Assembly: GCA_036365515.1 (NCBI GenBank)
Contig: CM070877.1
Coordinates: 88,173,522-88,237,521, forward strand
Length of the DNA: 64,000 nucleotides
Direction: 5' to 3'
Source of the DNA: Torymus aiolomorphi
Taxonomy: Eukaryota > Arthropoda > Insecta > Hymenoptera > Torymidae
The translations under genes and the position numbers were made by a program. Of this stretch, positions 11,301 to 23,990 are shown piece by piece; positions within the stretch are counted from its first letter, which is position 1; every line of letters starts with the position of its first letter. The notes under the pieces were generated by a model that was not told the origin of the DNA, searched no databases, and was given only the letters and a program-made list of their open reading frames with translations.

Positions 11301-11971
11301 ACAAGACCAGACATAGCATTTGCAGTCAACTTCCTATCCAGAAAGCAGAGGTCACCTACAGAGAACGATTGGAGAGACGTAAAAAGAATACTCAGGTACT
11401 TAAGAGGAACGTCTGATTTAGGCTTAACTTTCAGAGCAAGAGGAGAAAAACTTGAGGCATTCACAGATGCTAGCTTCAGAGACTGTGAAGACTCAACTTC
11501 AACAGGTGGCTACATCATAAAACTGTACGAAGACACAATAGCATGGAGAAGCCACAAACAGAGTTATGTAACCCTCTCTACCTGTCAGGCTGAATATCTT
11601 GCAATAAGCGAATCGTGTAAATAGATGATCTCGCTAGATAAGGCAATCAGAGATGTTACAGGAAAGACCTCATATCCTGTGACCTTGTGGTGCGATAACA
11701 TGTCCGCAGGGAAATGTACTCAAATGGATGGAGCACACAAGTTAAAGAGTTTGACGACAATGTCTCAGAAATTCAGAGAAAACTCAGAGAAAGAGAAATC
11801 ACAGGTAACAAGAGTCACATAGCTGATACGCATGGAGACTTTGTTAAAAGATGTGTATTGGAAAACAGAGTCATTGTAAAATGGATAGAGTCTAAAGAGA
11901 ATCAGGCTGATATAATGACCAAACCTTTGCCGATACAATCTTACTCATATCTCAAAGAAAAAATATTGTAA
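8367..11971 (+). pseudogene. Copia-1 Pol: protease, integrase, RT, RNase H
   Basis: Pol continues in the gag frame directly after the TAA. The protease has the aspartyl motif FIADSGATEH at about 8430. The integrase has a GAG-pre-integrase HHCC region (WHIRLGH, then CEIY where CEIC is expected) and a DDE set in HTDTMGPI, RADNGTEF and NRTAERFN. The RT has DVKTAFLNG and the catalytic YVDDIILAS near 10950. RNase H starts at FTDASF near 11460. A TAG at 11622-11624 falls in the RNase H region, and a frameshift near 11750 is needed to reach the terminal KENQADIMTKPLP. The stop, the shift and the Cys-to-Tyr change make this copy probably inactive. CAGAG is strongly over-represented throughout. Confidence 0.93.
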
Positions 11972-12054
11972 ATTATCTTTCAAATAATTCAGAGTCAGAG
12001 AAAAACTTTCTTTTTATCTGTTTCAGACTCCCACAGTAGTGTTATGGAGACAGC

Positions 12055-12068
12055 ATGAAGGGAGGGAG
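12055..12068 (+). promoter_or_regulatory. Copia-1 polypurine tract
   Basis: GAAGGGAGGGAG lies immediately before the 3' LTR. This is the expected plus-strand primer position. Confidence 0.85.
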
Positions 12069-12393
12069 TGTTGGCGATATAAGGCTTCATGCCGCCCCAG
12101 TTTGAAGAACACAAGAGAGAGGCGCCATCTGTCTGGCGCATCAACAACCTCGGGTGCGAAAGCGCCGACGAGCCGCTGCTCGTCGCACGCCCCGTGATTC
12201 TCGTGTGAGACGCAGTATTGTGCGGACCGCTTCCCTTTTTGTACTTGTACTTTGAATTGCTTTTTAACGTTAGCCACCAGAGTTGTTTATTGTATTTAAA
12301 ATCTTGTCAGAGTGCGTAGAAATAAAGTTCAGTTTAAATATATCGGAGTGTTTTTATTGTGCATGCCATCCTCCAAAGCGACCTAATCCAACA
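12069..12393 (+). repeat. Copia-1 3' LTR
   Basis: 325 bp, TGTTGG...CCAACA, matching 3423-3747 with about five substitutions. The 5-bp duplication AGTTG follows. Confidence 0.95.
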
Positions 12394-12593
12394 AGTTGAT
12401 TCCAACGTTTTTCAATAAGATAATCTGGAACATTCGTAAATAAACTCACAACATCAAGACTAATGATTACATATCCTGAAGGAATTAAAATGTTACAAAT
12501 TTTCTTTCTAAAATCAAGGCTATTATTTACATGAGAAGCTGGTCTTTTTAGATTGTTATACAAGAACTTGGCGACAAATTCACACATTCTCGC
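12394..12593 (-). pseudogene. PLE-A reverse transcriptase, N-terminal fragment
   Basis: This continues the PLE-A RT on the far side of Copia-1. Read on the minus strand it has KRPASHVNNSLDFRKKI, then PSGYVIISLDVVSLFTNVP, ending in KRWNQL at the insertion point. These match PLE-D at 48.8-49.0 kb. The fragment begins abruptly near 12593, so the copy is 5'-truncated and joined to terminal-repeat sequence. Confidence 0.85.
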
Positions 12594-12890
12594 CTGCCGG
12601 TATAAATATGTAAAATTGTGTATAATAGTCTTATTGACTAGTGGCAGCTTCTTGCGTCCACTTATATTAGTATAAGCTTAAGTTTTATGGGTAAGATTTC
12701 AGTAGAAAATTGTGGAACATTGTTAATACATTTTTTTAATTATATGTAACTTGTGTTTTTTAGAACCTTGAGAAGGAGTGACAATAAATCACCTGAAACG
12801 TTGGAATTGATAATTTTGTTTTATTATTCCACTACCTTGTTGGGCAGTAGAACCATTCGCTTCCCCTCGGGAAACTAAAACTATAATAGT
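12594..12890 (+). repeat. PLE-A terminal (pLTR) sequence with hammerhead-like motif
   Basis: The part at 12766-12875 is homologous to the terminal repeats of PLE-D at 47445-47570 and 49983-50098, sharing GGGCAGTAGAACCRTT and a GAAACGTTGG block. A hammerhead-like layout is seen: CTTGAGAAGG, a weak stem, then TGAAACGTTGG at 12794-12804. It deviates from the canonical CUGANGA core. Confidence 0.6.
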
Positions 12891-12896
12891 CTTATA

Positions 12897-13413
12897 CAAT
12901 ATTAACACGTACAGTACAAATAATGTATAAGAAAAAATACATTTACTTTACAAAGAATAAAATCGAATCAAAAATATTTTTAGTTTTAGTTACTCCTAAT
13001 GATGTCTATTATTATGTCTGATCTTTACATGTTTTTCATTTTACAGCAAACTAAAGTATGGCAAATTTCATAAGACATATTTGCAGTCAATCCAACTTTA
13101 ATCCCAGCAGTAGCAAGTCAATATCATTTTATAAAACGTACCTTAAAAATTGTTTAACTATGTTTTCAGACTAAATAACTCGAATAAAAACTGTTATTTC
13201 ATGTTATACTTCTTCTTACATTTCCATTCTTGTATCATCATTTTACTTGTCATTATCTTAATCTGAAAAAAAATACATAATCCCAAAGTATCACTCAAAA
13301 TTATCAGAAAGATTTTTCATCTTTTTTCCAAAAGATTCTACTTATCTGAGTTTCTTGCAGTTAATTCAATTATTCAATTATCAGATAAACTTTATTTAAG
13401 TATTTTGTAAAAG
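12897..13413. repeat. Left arm (outer part) of a long inverted-repeat element
   Basis: It is complementary to 24690-25197 with scattered differences. The arm continues at 23847-23990, where the Gypsy element that splits it ends. The family is not recognised and no coding sequence is present. Confidence 0.85.
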
Positions 13414-13998
13414 TTATCACGATTGCTGGGGATCTGGAGCAACCGCGAATGGGAAAACCTACTAGTCAGTAGGTTTCCGCCAAGTGACAGTACATACACA
13501 AAATGCTTAGGTTGGACAGATGCAAATTTGAGTCACACAACTAAAGGATACCTAAAGTATTTTATTACAATTCAGAAAAACGTTGACTATTGGTAACTCT
13601 GCTGTACAAATCAGGGCATCAGAGGAGCACGAGTTGCTCCAAAACAAAGGGACAATCACACAATTGTAGCTACAGCTACACGCAATCTAAATCCGTTCGA
13701 TACTAAATCTCTTTACTGAGGACTCGGAAAATCTGTAGCTTCAGCTACACGCACTACTGGGAGGGTCTGATAACAACGTCGCGGTGCAAGCGCTCATACA
13801 CGCGGATCTCATGGACCGAAGGAAAGGACTTTAACGAGGGACTTACTACTTGCTGCGGCCAGACGAGCTGAGGACGCTGCACTCTCTCTCGCTCTAGTTC
13901 CTCGTTCTACGCAGCGGACCCTCTCCTGGAACAGCACAGCGGCAGGAAGAGGTAAAATCGGCAGTGAGGGCACGCACTACCACACAATCTAGGCACAC

Positions 13999-14038
<40 letters not shown>

Positions 14039-14380
14039 CTGAGAACTCGGTGATGGTTCTCTCTCACGCGCGGCAGAGCAAGTGCTCTGCTGCAAGGGAC
14101 TCGGCTGCTCTCGCCCACAGCTGGATAGGCGATCCCGGCTTGCCGGGAGCCTCGTGCAGCAGCGGCGCTGGCAACCTCGTGCCTGCTCCTCGGTAGACGG
14201 CAGCTCGCCCAGCGACGGCGTTGCTCGGCACGTGGCTAAGCCCATGTCTCGACTGCTGCCGATCATAGTTTCGGGGTATGGCTCTCGGGCCGAAGGGGAA
14301 GAGGTTAGAGAGCTGGACGGACACGCGTGTGTGCGATTCTCGCGAGCCTCTTTTCGAGTGACGAGGAGGAACCACGTCAC
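13414..14380 (-). repeat. Gypsy 3' LTR
   Basis: It is homologous along its length to 22749-23842: both begin TTATCACGATTGCTGGGGAT and end CACGTCAC on the plus strand. It is about 130 bp shorter, partly because its CT run (14003-14036) is shorter and an upstream block is missing. Arginine/glutamate-alternating frames here are artefacts. Confidence 0.9.
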
Positions 14381-14384
14381 AAAT

Positions 14385-14398
14385 CCCCCCCCCCCTTT
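14385..14398 (-). promoter_or_regulatory. Gypsy polypurine tract
   Basis: On the minus strand, TCAAAGGGGGGG continues as a long G run immediately before the 3' LTR. This is the expected plus-strand primer. Confidence 0.75.
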
Positions 14399-15381
14399 GA
14401 CCGAAGTAGTCGGTATATCTTCCCCGTTAACTATCTATCTCCCTAACTACTTTAGCATAAGCTAGCCGGTGCTAGCTATAGCGGTATGGAATGTATCTTG
14501 TCTGCATCGATGTCCTCCTGGACTCGGCTGCTCTCCACAGCTGTGTGAGTGTACGTGCTGTTGGAGTATTCCTTAACTAACGCGACCTGGCCCCAAAACG
14601 CAAATACAACAAAAAAAAGATACGTTTGACTTGCTCGCCTCTCGACATTCACTCCTCGTTCCAATATCTAACCATCACTCAAGAAAAATACAGGACAATA
14701 AAATAAATTTTAAAACTCACCTGGCCGCTCGCCTTACTACAGCTCTCAAGCTCAATCAGCAGTACTCTGGCAGTTCTCTATTTCTAAGCTGATGCTAATA
14801 AAATGTTATGAATGTTGCGTTAGCTGCAAGCTTAAGGAACTTACTAATTAATAAGAGCACCGATGCCAGTGGCTGCTGCCAGCTCGATGCGTCGGCAGAG
14901 GCACCCTTGTCTCCAGTCTGGCTGGTGGTAGCAGCAGCGGTCTGGTGATGCAGGCCAACTGTATGTGTCCAGGTGGCAGGGCTGGACGACTCGTCGGCGA
15001 GGGCGGGCTAAACAGCGAATAAGATGGGCAGCTCGACGGCGGGTTAAGTGGCGGCGTGGCACGTCTCGGCGGCGATGGCGTTGGCTGCAGGCACTCGCGT
15101 CGACGAGCTGGGTGACGCCAGATTAGGTGGCCGGAAGCCCCGGCCCCTGCCAAAGGCGCGGCCGACCCACTCCACCGGTGCGGACATTACAGGGCCGGCC
15201 TCTCCTCCTAGCCGGCGGAGGCTCTCCTGCTAGCGCAGGAGCCGTCTGCCCGCGCGCCCGATCGGCAACGCTCGAAGGCCGGTATACGCCGGCTTCTCAT
15301 CATCGCTGCTCATCTTCACCTGAAACATTTGAATTTTCGCTTTGAGCTACAGCTGTTTCGCGCGGAGGCACGAAACGTCAT
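14399..15381. other. Gypsy internal region after integrase, no gene seen
   Basis: About 1 kb lies between the integrase end and the polypurine tract. Only short Arg/Pro/Ser-rich frames occur. I see no signal peptide, fusion peptide or transmembrane pattern that would support an envelope gene. Confidence 0.55.
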
Positions 15382-16887
15382 TTACATGCACTTTCGTGTT
15401 CGATTCACGCGAAGATCTTTTACTAAGTATACCGCCGGCGATAAGACTTTGATCACTTCTGCCGGCCCTACGAACTTAGGTGCGTGTTTCGCGGCGAAAC
15501 GATCTTTAGCGGAAAATAATACATGATTACGCCGGCGCATTAAGTCACCCACTTGGTAATGCACTTACTTTCTGCGTTTACGGTTGTAATACGTAGCTTG
15601 TGTAGCTGTAGCTTTGTCGAATTGACGTCTAACCAAGTCGTGCAGCGCTGGTAGTCTACTGTTTCGCGTTTTCCACTTTTCTAAGTCCGGGGAAAGGATT
15701 GATTGAGGGTCTTCCAGATGGTTGCGGAGAAGGATACAGGGAGTAGGGTTTTGCCCAAAATTCATAAACGTCGGAGAAACCCCCAATGACGAATGAACAG
15801 CGGTGTTCAGTGTGAATCCTAATTCCACCAGATGGAGATCCCAATCTCTATGATCTTCCTTTAGAAAGCTATTGATCATAGCTCTGAGGTTCCTGTTGAT
15901 GCGCTCAACGGGGTTAGCCTGTCCGTGATAAGGCGGAACAGTAGACTGCACTGTTCCGTAATCCATCAGTCGATCGGTCACCATCCTATTAGCAAATTCA
16001 GTGCCATTATCGGTGAGAAGCACGCGAGGACAACCCCAGCAATTTATTATCAGCTCGTCGAAAGCTTTCAAAGCTGACTTGGCGTCCGCCTTCCTTAAAG
16101 GCTTCAGCTCGACGTACCTCGTAAATAAGTCTTCAAACACGATGACATATTTATTTTCACGTTTTGACGGAGGCTTAGGACCCATAATATTGGCAGCCAC
16201 TACTACTACGACCCACGGCCCTTCGATATTACGCTTCATCATTAAGTCTGCTGGCGCCTGTTGTGAGCCTTTATGAGCTTGGTACTCTTGACACTGGGCT
16301 ACATAGCTACAGACGTTTCGATGGTACCCTGGCCAATAATAATGATTAACCACTCTTGCGAAAGTCTTTTCTATTCCCATATGTCCAGTTTGCGGAGTGT
16401 CGTGAGCTTCAGCTAGAACTTTCACGCGATCTCCTGCAGGGAGCACCAATATCGATGCACCCATATCCGGTAGTAAAGAGTCAATGTTTTTGTTCGGTGA
16501 ATGCCCATAGAGAAATCCCTGAACTACTTTCCAATCTAGATACCTTGTTGGATTTCTCTCGACATTCTTCATTTTCTCCTGATACCATGGATCTTCATTC
16601 GTGATACTCACTACAGCTGCGATTTTGTACTTGCCTTCCCACGCTCGTGACAGCGCATCGGGGACTTTGTGTAGCGCTCCTTTCCTGTGGATAAAATCGA
16701 TGTTGTACATCTACAGCGCCGTATTCCATCGAGCCAGTCGGCCAGTTGGGTCGCGGAAGTTTTTCAACCATAACAAACTATGGTGATCGGTGATCACCGT
16801 GAACTTTTCTCCTTGCAGATACCCTCTCAACCGCTGGACCGACCACAAAACGACAAGACATTCCTTCTCGGTCACTGTGTATTTCCG
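15382..16887 (-). pseudogene. Gypsy RNase H end and integrase
   Basis: The stretch 16887-16711 retains RNase H residues (TVITDHHSLLWL). The integrase from 16710 has an H2C2-type zinc region in which the second Cys of the pair is Tyr (CQEY). The core reads IMGPKPPSKRENKYVIVFEDL, where the first catalytic Asp appears as Asn (ANIMGP). The other two acidic residues remain in LLTDNGTEF and NPVERINR. A stop after RKRRK at 15565 splits off the C-terminal domain (HYQVGDLMRRR), which continues in the same frame to 15382. Three integrase changes plus the stop make it non-functional. Confidence 0.88.
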
Positions 16888-18010
16888 TTACGCACGAGAA
16901 AGAGTCCTACTTATAAAATAAATGGGATGCTCCTCTCCATTAAATACCTGTGTGAGCACTTCCGCGATGGCGTAGTCGCTGGCATTCATTTGCAGCGAGA
17001 ATGGCAGCGGCAAGTCAGGCCGTGCTAAAACTTGGGCCTGAGTGAGTGCGAGCTTCAGCTTTGCAAATGCCTCCTGCTGCTCCTCAGTCCAATGCCATCG
17101 CACGTCTTTCCTCAATAGCTTCGATTGTGGAGCTTTATATTTCATTAATGGGGCTATAAACCTAGAGTACCAGCCTATCATACCCAAAAATTGACGTAAT
17201 TGCTTAAGATTTATGGGTACTGGGTACTGAAGAATCGGATGCACTTTGTCTTCATCCGCCTTCAGACCATCTTCATTGACGATGTATCCGAAATACTTCA
17301 CTTCTGCACAGCAGAATTCCGACTTTTTAAGATTGATCTGAAGGTTTCATTTCTTCAACGCTTCGAGAACTCCATGTAACCACTTTATATGTTCTTCGAA
17401 GATTGGCGCGACGATGATCACATCATCTAAATAAGCAAATACATATGGTTCCCATTCCGATTTGATGAGTTCGTCCATGATGCGTTGAAACACCGACGGT
17501 GCGTTCGTCAATCCATACGGGAAGTCGCAGAAGCTGGAACAATCCTTGTCCTGACACCGAAAACGCGGTGGCCTCTCTGGATCGTGAACCCAATGGAATT
17601 TGATGATATGCTTTACTTAAATCTAATTTAGTAATATACTTAGCTGTTCTGAGCTTATCGAGGATGTCATCCATGTTCCTCAGAGGATAAGCTAAAGCTT
17701 TACTCACCTTATTCACTCGCCTATAATCTATACAAAACCTGAATGTCTCCGATGACTTAAATACTAACATGGGTCAGCTTCACCACGGCCCGTCGGAAGG
17801 CTCGATAATACCTTCAGCTAACATCTGTCCACTTCATCCCACGCTGCTTTAACATCTTCTGCGAGTATTTCCTCGGCGCATCTGGAATCGGCTCGTGTCC
17901 TTGATGTCGATGAAATGTGGCTTAACATTGGCCAATCCCAAAGTTGCAGGGGTAGGAGGAATCAGTCGTTGCTTGATTTCATCAATTTTCAACTGCTAAT
18001 CCACCGTAGC
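16888..18010 (-). pseudogene. Gypsy reverse transcriptase
   Basis: Fragment 17770-17423 has FRFCIDYRRVNKVS and KLDLSKAYHQIPL. A frameshift near 17530 then moves to the frame with PYGLTNAPSVFQRIMDEL and the catalytic FAYLDDVIIV. The frame continues through a stop near 17348 to KYFGYIVNEDGL and IGWYSRFI at 17301-16888, where RNase H begins. The domain order and spacing are typical of Gypsy RT; the stops and shifts make it a relic. Confidence 0.9.
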
Positions 18011-18544
18011 TCAGCTCGAACCAACAATGCTAGCTAGAGCTGGAAAGCTAGCGGAATCGTGTCCATACGGATAGAATTGACGCACTATACCTTTCGGAGT
18101 TGACCAAGTATCATTTTCGAAATCGATCTTCAGCTTAAAACGAGGTTTGAAGTTGATTCCGAGGATGCACTCATACTGAAGGTCATTCGATACTCGGAAA
18201 GGCCTAGAGTGCTTCATTTCATCGAGAGTAATTTCTACATTTAAAATACCTTGTACCGGTACTGTGCTACCATCGGCGATATGCGCAGCGGACGAAAGAG
18301 GCTCCAACCGATCAGCAAACTTGGCACTGAGGCCCTTTCCAAGGTACGAACATCCGGCTCCGCTGTAGAGCAATGCCAACAACTTCATACCATTTAACTC
18401 TATGTTGAAGAAGAGGTGCGGCTCGATGCTTCCCATCCGACTGCCCATAATCAATGATTCGGGAGCTAGCCCTTGACACTTTGTAGCTTCCGGAATGACT
18501 TCATCTGGTGTAGCTGCAGCTTTAGACTTATCGCAGCTTGCCAC
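18011..18544 (-). pseudogene. Gypsy aspartyl protease region
   Basis: The 177-residue frame holds a retropepsin-like fold: the flap-side text AHIADGSTVPVQG, then ILGINFKPRF. The active site reads ALLYSGAGCSYLG where the family has DSGAT, so the catalytic Asp is Tyr. The protease cannot be active as written. Confidence 0.8.
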
Positions 18545-18572
18545 AATTTTCGCTTCGTTGGTAGGAGTCGTT

Positions 18573-20045
18573 CTATTTGAGGGCGGAGGAGAGTCGACTC
18601 CACCATTCTCTTCGCTTAGTCGTTTCCCGCCTTAGCATTGCATTTAGCGCAAGTTCTCGCCATGGTATTTGACGAGCCACAGTTCCGGCACACTGCAGCA
18701 TTAATACACTCTCTGCGCCAATGTCCAACTTATCCACATCGAAAGCACGGCTCACGCTCCTTATGTCGTTGCATATCCTCGTGCTTTAGCTTTGGCTGGA
18801 CGACTTGCACTATAACAGGTACTAATGACGGTGACTCGACACCTTCACGTTACTTGATGCGCGTCCTTGACTCGGGCTACGCCGGTCCGGCTTTTTACTG
18901 AAGGATTTCTTCGGCGCCGACTTCTCAGCTCGCTCGTTACGCGTGGGAGCTGCAGCGTGCGGAGGCGATGATATCGGCGCAATCTCCAGCGGCGGTGCAT
19001 CGATTAACGGTATCTCCATCACTTCTGGTAGTTCGATCACGGCAACTTTAGCTGATCGTGAAGTTTTCGGAGCTATGTACGCTGACGGTGGGAAAGACGA
19101 CTCTGCAAGCGAGGGTGGTGGCTTGTAAGCTCGATCTTGAGCTCGACGAAGCTCTTCTTTCATCCTCAGTTTCTGTAACTCCGAAAACGTCTCAAAATCC
19201 TTCCTATCGAATTTCATCCGATAAGAAGGGTGCAGTTCTTGGTACACTCGATCCAATTGTTCGAGTAATGTCAGCGGTGGCTTCAACTGATCGAGTAAAT
19301 TGCTCACTTTGCACAAGTAGGCCGAGATCGGCTCACGTGGTCCTTGAGTGCGTCCTTCCAATTCTTTGCGAAGCCTTTCTTGCACATCTCCAAAGCTATA
19401 TTGCAAGCGAAAGGCTTCCACAAGATCTTCATAGGATTTCTAGAATTGGTATTCCCCGCGAAACCGTTGCCATGCGTTTTCATCAAATACTGACGGTAAT
19501 GCTTTAATAATCTCATCGAGATTTAATTCATAAATTTCCTTACAGCGAGTTAAATTCGCTAGGAAACTTTCCGGGTCCTTTTTCCGCTCACCTTTGAAGG
19601 TAATGTGCCACTTTACAAACAACTGAGTGGTACATTTTTCCCTCGTGAGTGATAATCATTCAAAGGCGAAATAATCCGTATGGTGTCCCGGAATTGAAAA
19701 ATCAAATCTTCCTGGAGCCGACGGACGAGGCGGAACTGTATTCGATGGAGCGACTGGTTGATAGAAAGGTCCATACATCTGAAGCCCCGCCGGCGGCATA
19801 CTATATCTCCCCTGAGCTACATGTGAAACAGGTACTGAAAAAGAGGCATTTTGCTGGGTTTGAGCTGGATAGACTGAAGTTCGCCGGAGCAACGACAAAT
19901 AATGTGGAAAATATCCGGGAATCTGCTCATACGCCGATGATGACATGTACGGTCTATTAGTGTAGTTCACAGCTGGTATAGGTAACTGCGATAGCCGTGG
20001 ATCATACTCCGTATTCGGCATGTTACTCTGCGAATACACCGGCAC
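18573..20045 (-). pseudogene. Gypsy Gag
   Basis: From 20045 downward there is a Pro/Tyr/Ser-rich N-terminal stretch. The retrotransposon gag domain follows: ITFKGERKKDPESFLANL, then AFRLQYSFGDVQERLRKEL and LDRVYQELHPSYRMKF, split by a stop near 19440 and a shift near 19655. After a basic Pro/Ser linker, zinc knuckles occur near 18750-18650 (CFRCG, stop, VGHWRREC and then VCRNCGSS). The in-frame TAA inside the first knuckle is a clear break. Confidence 0.82.
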
Positions 20046-20560
20046 GTTTCGAAGATCTGGCTGACAATTCTGTGAAAATTCAGATAACTGGTGCGACGAC
20101 GATGCCGAATTATGATCCGAGCCTAACTAATTCACTATCCTACTTTGAGAACTACTCTGTACTAGGTTCAACTGCGAATCTCTCAGATGCGATAAGTACT
20201 CACTTGCTGGCACAGGCACTAAGTAGTCCATCAGATCGCAACGATTGAAGCTTGAGCGTGGAGCAGAACCTGAAGACAAATGTGCAGCGGTAGAAACCGC
20301 TGTGCGCTACGTGCGACACTTGAGACCCCGATGTTGCACTCTTGCACATTTGGCACACGGAGGAACAACGTGCGCTCCGTCGCTGCTCTCCTTTGTCCGC
20401 TCGCCCACGCAGACTCTGGCCTCGAATTCGGAAGGTACGAGTTCGAGATGTGAGTTGTGCTCGTTAAATCCATACTGTTTTCTCTAAAGTCACTATTATT
20501 GTGGGAACGATGAGGACTTATCGGAAACCTAGTCGGCTGAGCCCTAGGCTTACTTTCCTC

Positions 20561-21103
20561 TCAGCAGTCCGCTGGAAAATCGTCGGGAGCTACTATGCTA
20601 ACTCGTCGATCAGTCAGCACATAAGCACGTTCAGCGTCAGCTAAATCACCTACACTATTTACACATCTGGACACTCCCGACGCCTCGATATCGAAGTGAA
20701 TCTGTGACACAAAATTTTGCGATGGCTCGCTCATCGATATTGAGTCCCGAAAATGTCCCATTGATTGGCCCGTCGGCAGCGAAGAATGAATCCTCAGTGC
20801 ATCTGATCCGAACGACTCGTGGCTCTCTGCCATCGAGAATTTATGCTCATCACGATCCGGCCACCACGGTGCTGCTTCTGGGCCAAACTGACGTCGCATG
20901 TGGTAACGCTGCAGCCGATCGTGCACTATCATTACATCCGCTTCCACATTTATTCCTCGCTGATGCGCCAACAGAATGACGGTTCCATCTGGCATGCAAT
21001 TTATCGTGCTGCGCAGGGTTCGCTGTCCTAGCTCTGGATCAGCGCACATCAAATTATCGCCATCCAAGCCGATGGTTACTAAACTACCGTACGATGCATC
21101 CAT
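20561..21103 (-). CDS. Putative Gypsy Gag N-terminal frame
   Basis: A 180-residue open frame starts MDASYGSLVTIGLDGDNL and lies upstream of recognisable gag on the same strand. I see no known domain. Position and orientation suggest it is the N-terminal part of Gag, separated from the rest by degenerate sequence at 20046-20560. It could also be a chance frame in the leader. Confidence 0.4.
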   Translation of the reverse strand: MDASYGSLVTIGLDGDNLMCADPELGQRTLRSTINCMPDGTVILLAHQRGINVEADVMIVHDRLQRYHMRRQFGPEAAPWWPDRDEHKFSMAESHESFGSDALRIHSSLPTGQSMGHFRDSISMSEPSQNFVSQIHFDIEASGVSRCVNSVGDLADAERAYVLTDRRVSIVAPDDFPADC

Positions 21104-22748
21104 CTTCTCAAAACCACGAAATAAAGCAAAAAGAAATACGAACGGACTCTCAGCCTCTGCTCAATAACTCTGCGGTTGCCCTGCTGCTCAGCTCAAGCTA
21201 AATGATAATGTAAAAGTAATTTACAATGATTACTAACTAAATGCACTCTAAAAAGGCAATAAATTACGTGCGCAAGCGGAGCAGTAAAACACAAACCTGT
21301 GTGCAGCAAGCAGTGTGAGCAGAGGTTAAGCTGTAAGCGAAAAGAACGAAAAATCGACTGAAGTGAACTAACTTCACACGTAGAAAGAATCAGCTCGATC
21401 ACAACCTGACCGATTCGAAATGATTCCAAGAAACAATACGCCCTCTCGGAAAAACACACCACTTCTAAATTATTTACGAACTAATATTCAATCCCTTCAC
21501 CAGCTTCAGCAACGTCACGAAATCCCAAATAATCAATTTCACGAAGGCCAAACAACTAACCTTGTATCTAAACTTCCAGAAGGTTACTCGAAATCTATTT
21601 AGACGAGAGAAATTCACATTCGAAAAGGAATAAAAAAATCACTATTTAAAAAAAAAATCCCAATGAACCAAATCCAGATTTCCTCAGCGAACGAAAGGCT
21701 ACTTTTTATTGCGAAAATAGCAGCGGCAAAAGAAAATGAAAATAGAAAGCGAAATTTGAATTAAATTCCCAACGAATGTAATATTTCGAACATTCAACCA
21801 AACGTTCGAAATAGTCAACAACCGCAAACTCTGTGCCAACAGCTCGACTAAGCTCGCCAGAATTTCAAAACAACGGTGTTCTTCGGGTAATGTAAACAAT
21901 TCCAAAGGCTCAAAATGTTCCTCGACGCGACAATTTAATAGGCCTGATTGAGGAAAGCCCAGTTGAATGTAACCAATAAAATCCACTAAAAAAAATTTTG
22001 CATAAGATAAGTATTTGCACCAGTAAAATCTTATGAAGTGAAATGTGTGTATCAATCAGCATCAACCAATGATTTCATTAGTTCAAGCCAATCAATAGAT
22101 TATGCCGATGTTGTTTATGCCGATGAATAGACACATTTTATTTGATTTAATAAGATTTTACTGGTGCAAATACTTATAATATCATAGGCAAATTTTTTTC
22201 ACTGGATTTTATTGGTTACTTTCAACTGGGAGGAATTTCGGATGGGATAAAATGTTATCACGCCAAAGCCCAAGCAAAATCCCGAAACTATTTTACAAAA
22301 CGTGATACGCTCAAAATTGCCGACCTCGGTGATCAGAACTCCACGCAAAAATAATAGTTTCTGTCGCGCGGCATAACGTAATCACGCAAAAAGCCAAAGA
22401 AAAACCCAAAATTGTAGGCTTGCTCAAAGCTACACCCTGCACGGTTTCTCGTCAATTGATTTACGCGCAAAGCTAATCGCAAAAATTCACGCATGTATCT
22501 TAAAAACACAAAAACCGAAAATCTTAAGTTAATTTACTGAAGGGAATTTCCTCAAGCTGGGAAATAATTTTCTCACGCAATTTTCAATTTAAAGAAAAGA
22601 TTGAACACACGGTCGCGTGATACCACAAAATGGCTGCCAGAGCGCTTCCCTGACCTTCTTCCTCGTGTGTGCGCGCCGCAATGGCGAAAGGCGATCCCGC
22701 TTACACTTAGCCACGGCCTTTTCCGTGGCCCCACGTTGGCTGCCCGAC
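21104..22748 (-). other. Gypsy leader with a 75-bp inverted repeat
   Basis: No gene is evident between the 5' LTR and the gag region. Segments 21958-22033 and 22150-22230 are near-complementary (ACCAATAAAATCC, and AAGTATTTGCACCAGTAAAA with its complement), able to form a long hairpin in the RNA. Confidence 0.65.
22728..22745 (-). promoter_or_regulatory. Gypsy primer-binding site, tRNA-Lys type
   Basis: Three bases inside the 5' LTR on the minus strand, GGGCAGCCAACGTGGGGC matches the tRNA-Lys complement TGGCGCCCAACGTGGGGC at 15 of 18 positions. The mismatches lie in the first six bases. Confidence 0.65.
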
Positions 22749-23842
<1,094 letters not shown>

Positions 23843-23846
23843 AAAG

Positions 23847-23990
23847 TTTGTTAAAGTAATCACCAACAGATCAGTAAACACTAAGTAGACAGTACAAGTG
23901 CTGGATAAATTTTTTTCCTACATAAAGGAGATTCCACATATGTTGCCACACATAACCCGAAGGCCTTTGTTGTCGTTCGATTTTAGGGAA
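23847..23990. repeat. Left arm (inner part) of the inverted-repeat element
   Basis: Continues the arm broken at 13413 by the Gypsy insertion. It is complementary to 24529-24689. Confidence 0.85.

Larger units (their letters stand above)
3423..12393 (+). mobile_element. Copia-1, full-length Copia LTR retrotransposon
   Basis: Two 325-bp LTRs in direct orientation (3423-3747 and 12069-12393) bound the element. A perfect 5-bp duplication AGTTG lies at 3418-3422 and 12394-12398. The internal order is primer-binding site, long leader, gag, protease, integrase, RT, RNase H and polypurine tract, which is the Copia order. The LTRs differ at about five positions, so insertion was recent. It interrupts PLE-A and is itself interrupted in its leader by a mariner. 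Pol carries an in-frame stop and a frameshift near its end, so this copy is probably not autonomous. Confidence 0.95.

Noticed and set aside
13894..14465. Several frames in the Gypsy 3' LTR, also at 23137-23837
   Set aside because: They span the CT run and are present only because the LTR is GC-rich; no domain.
14399..15381. Possible envelope gene in Gypsy
   Set aside because: No signal peptide, membrane segment or furin-like pattern; only short Arg/Pro-rich frames.
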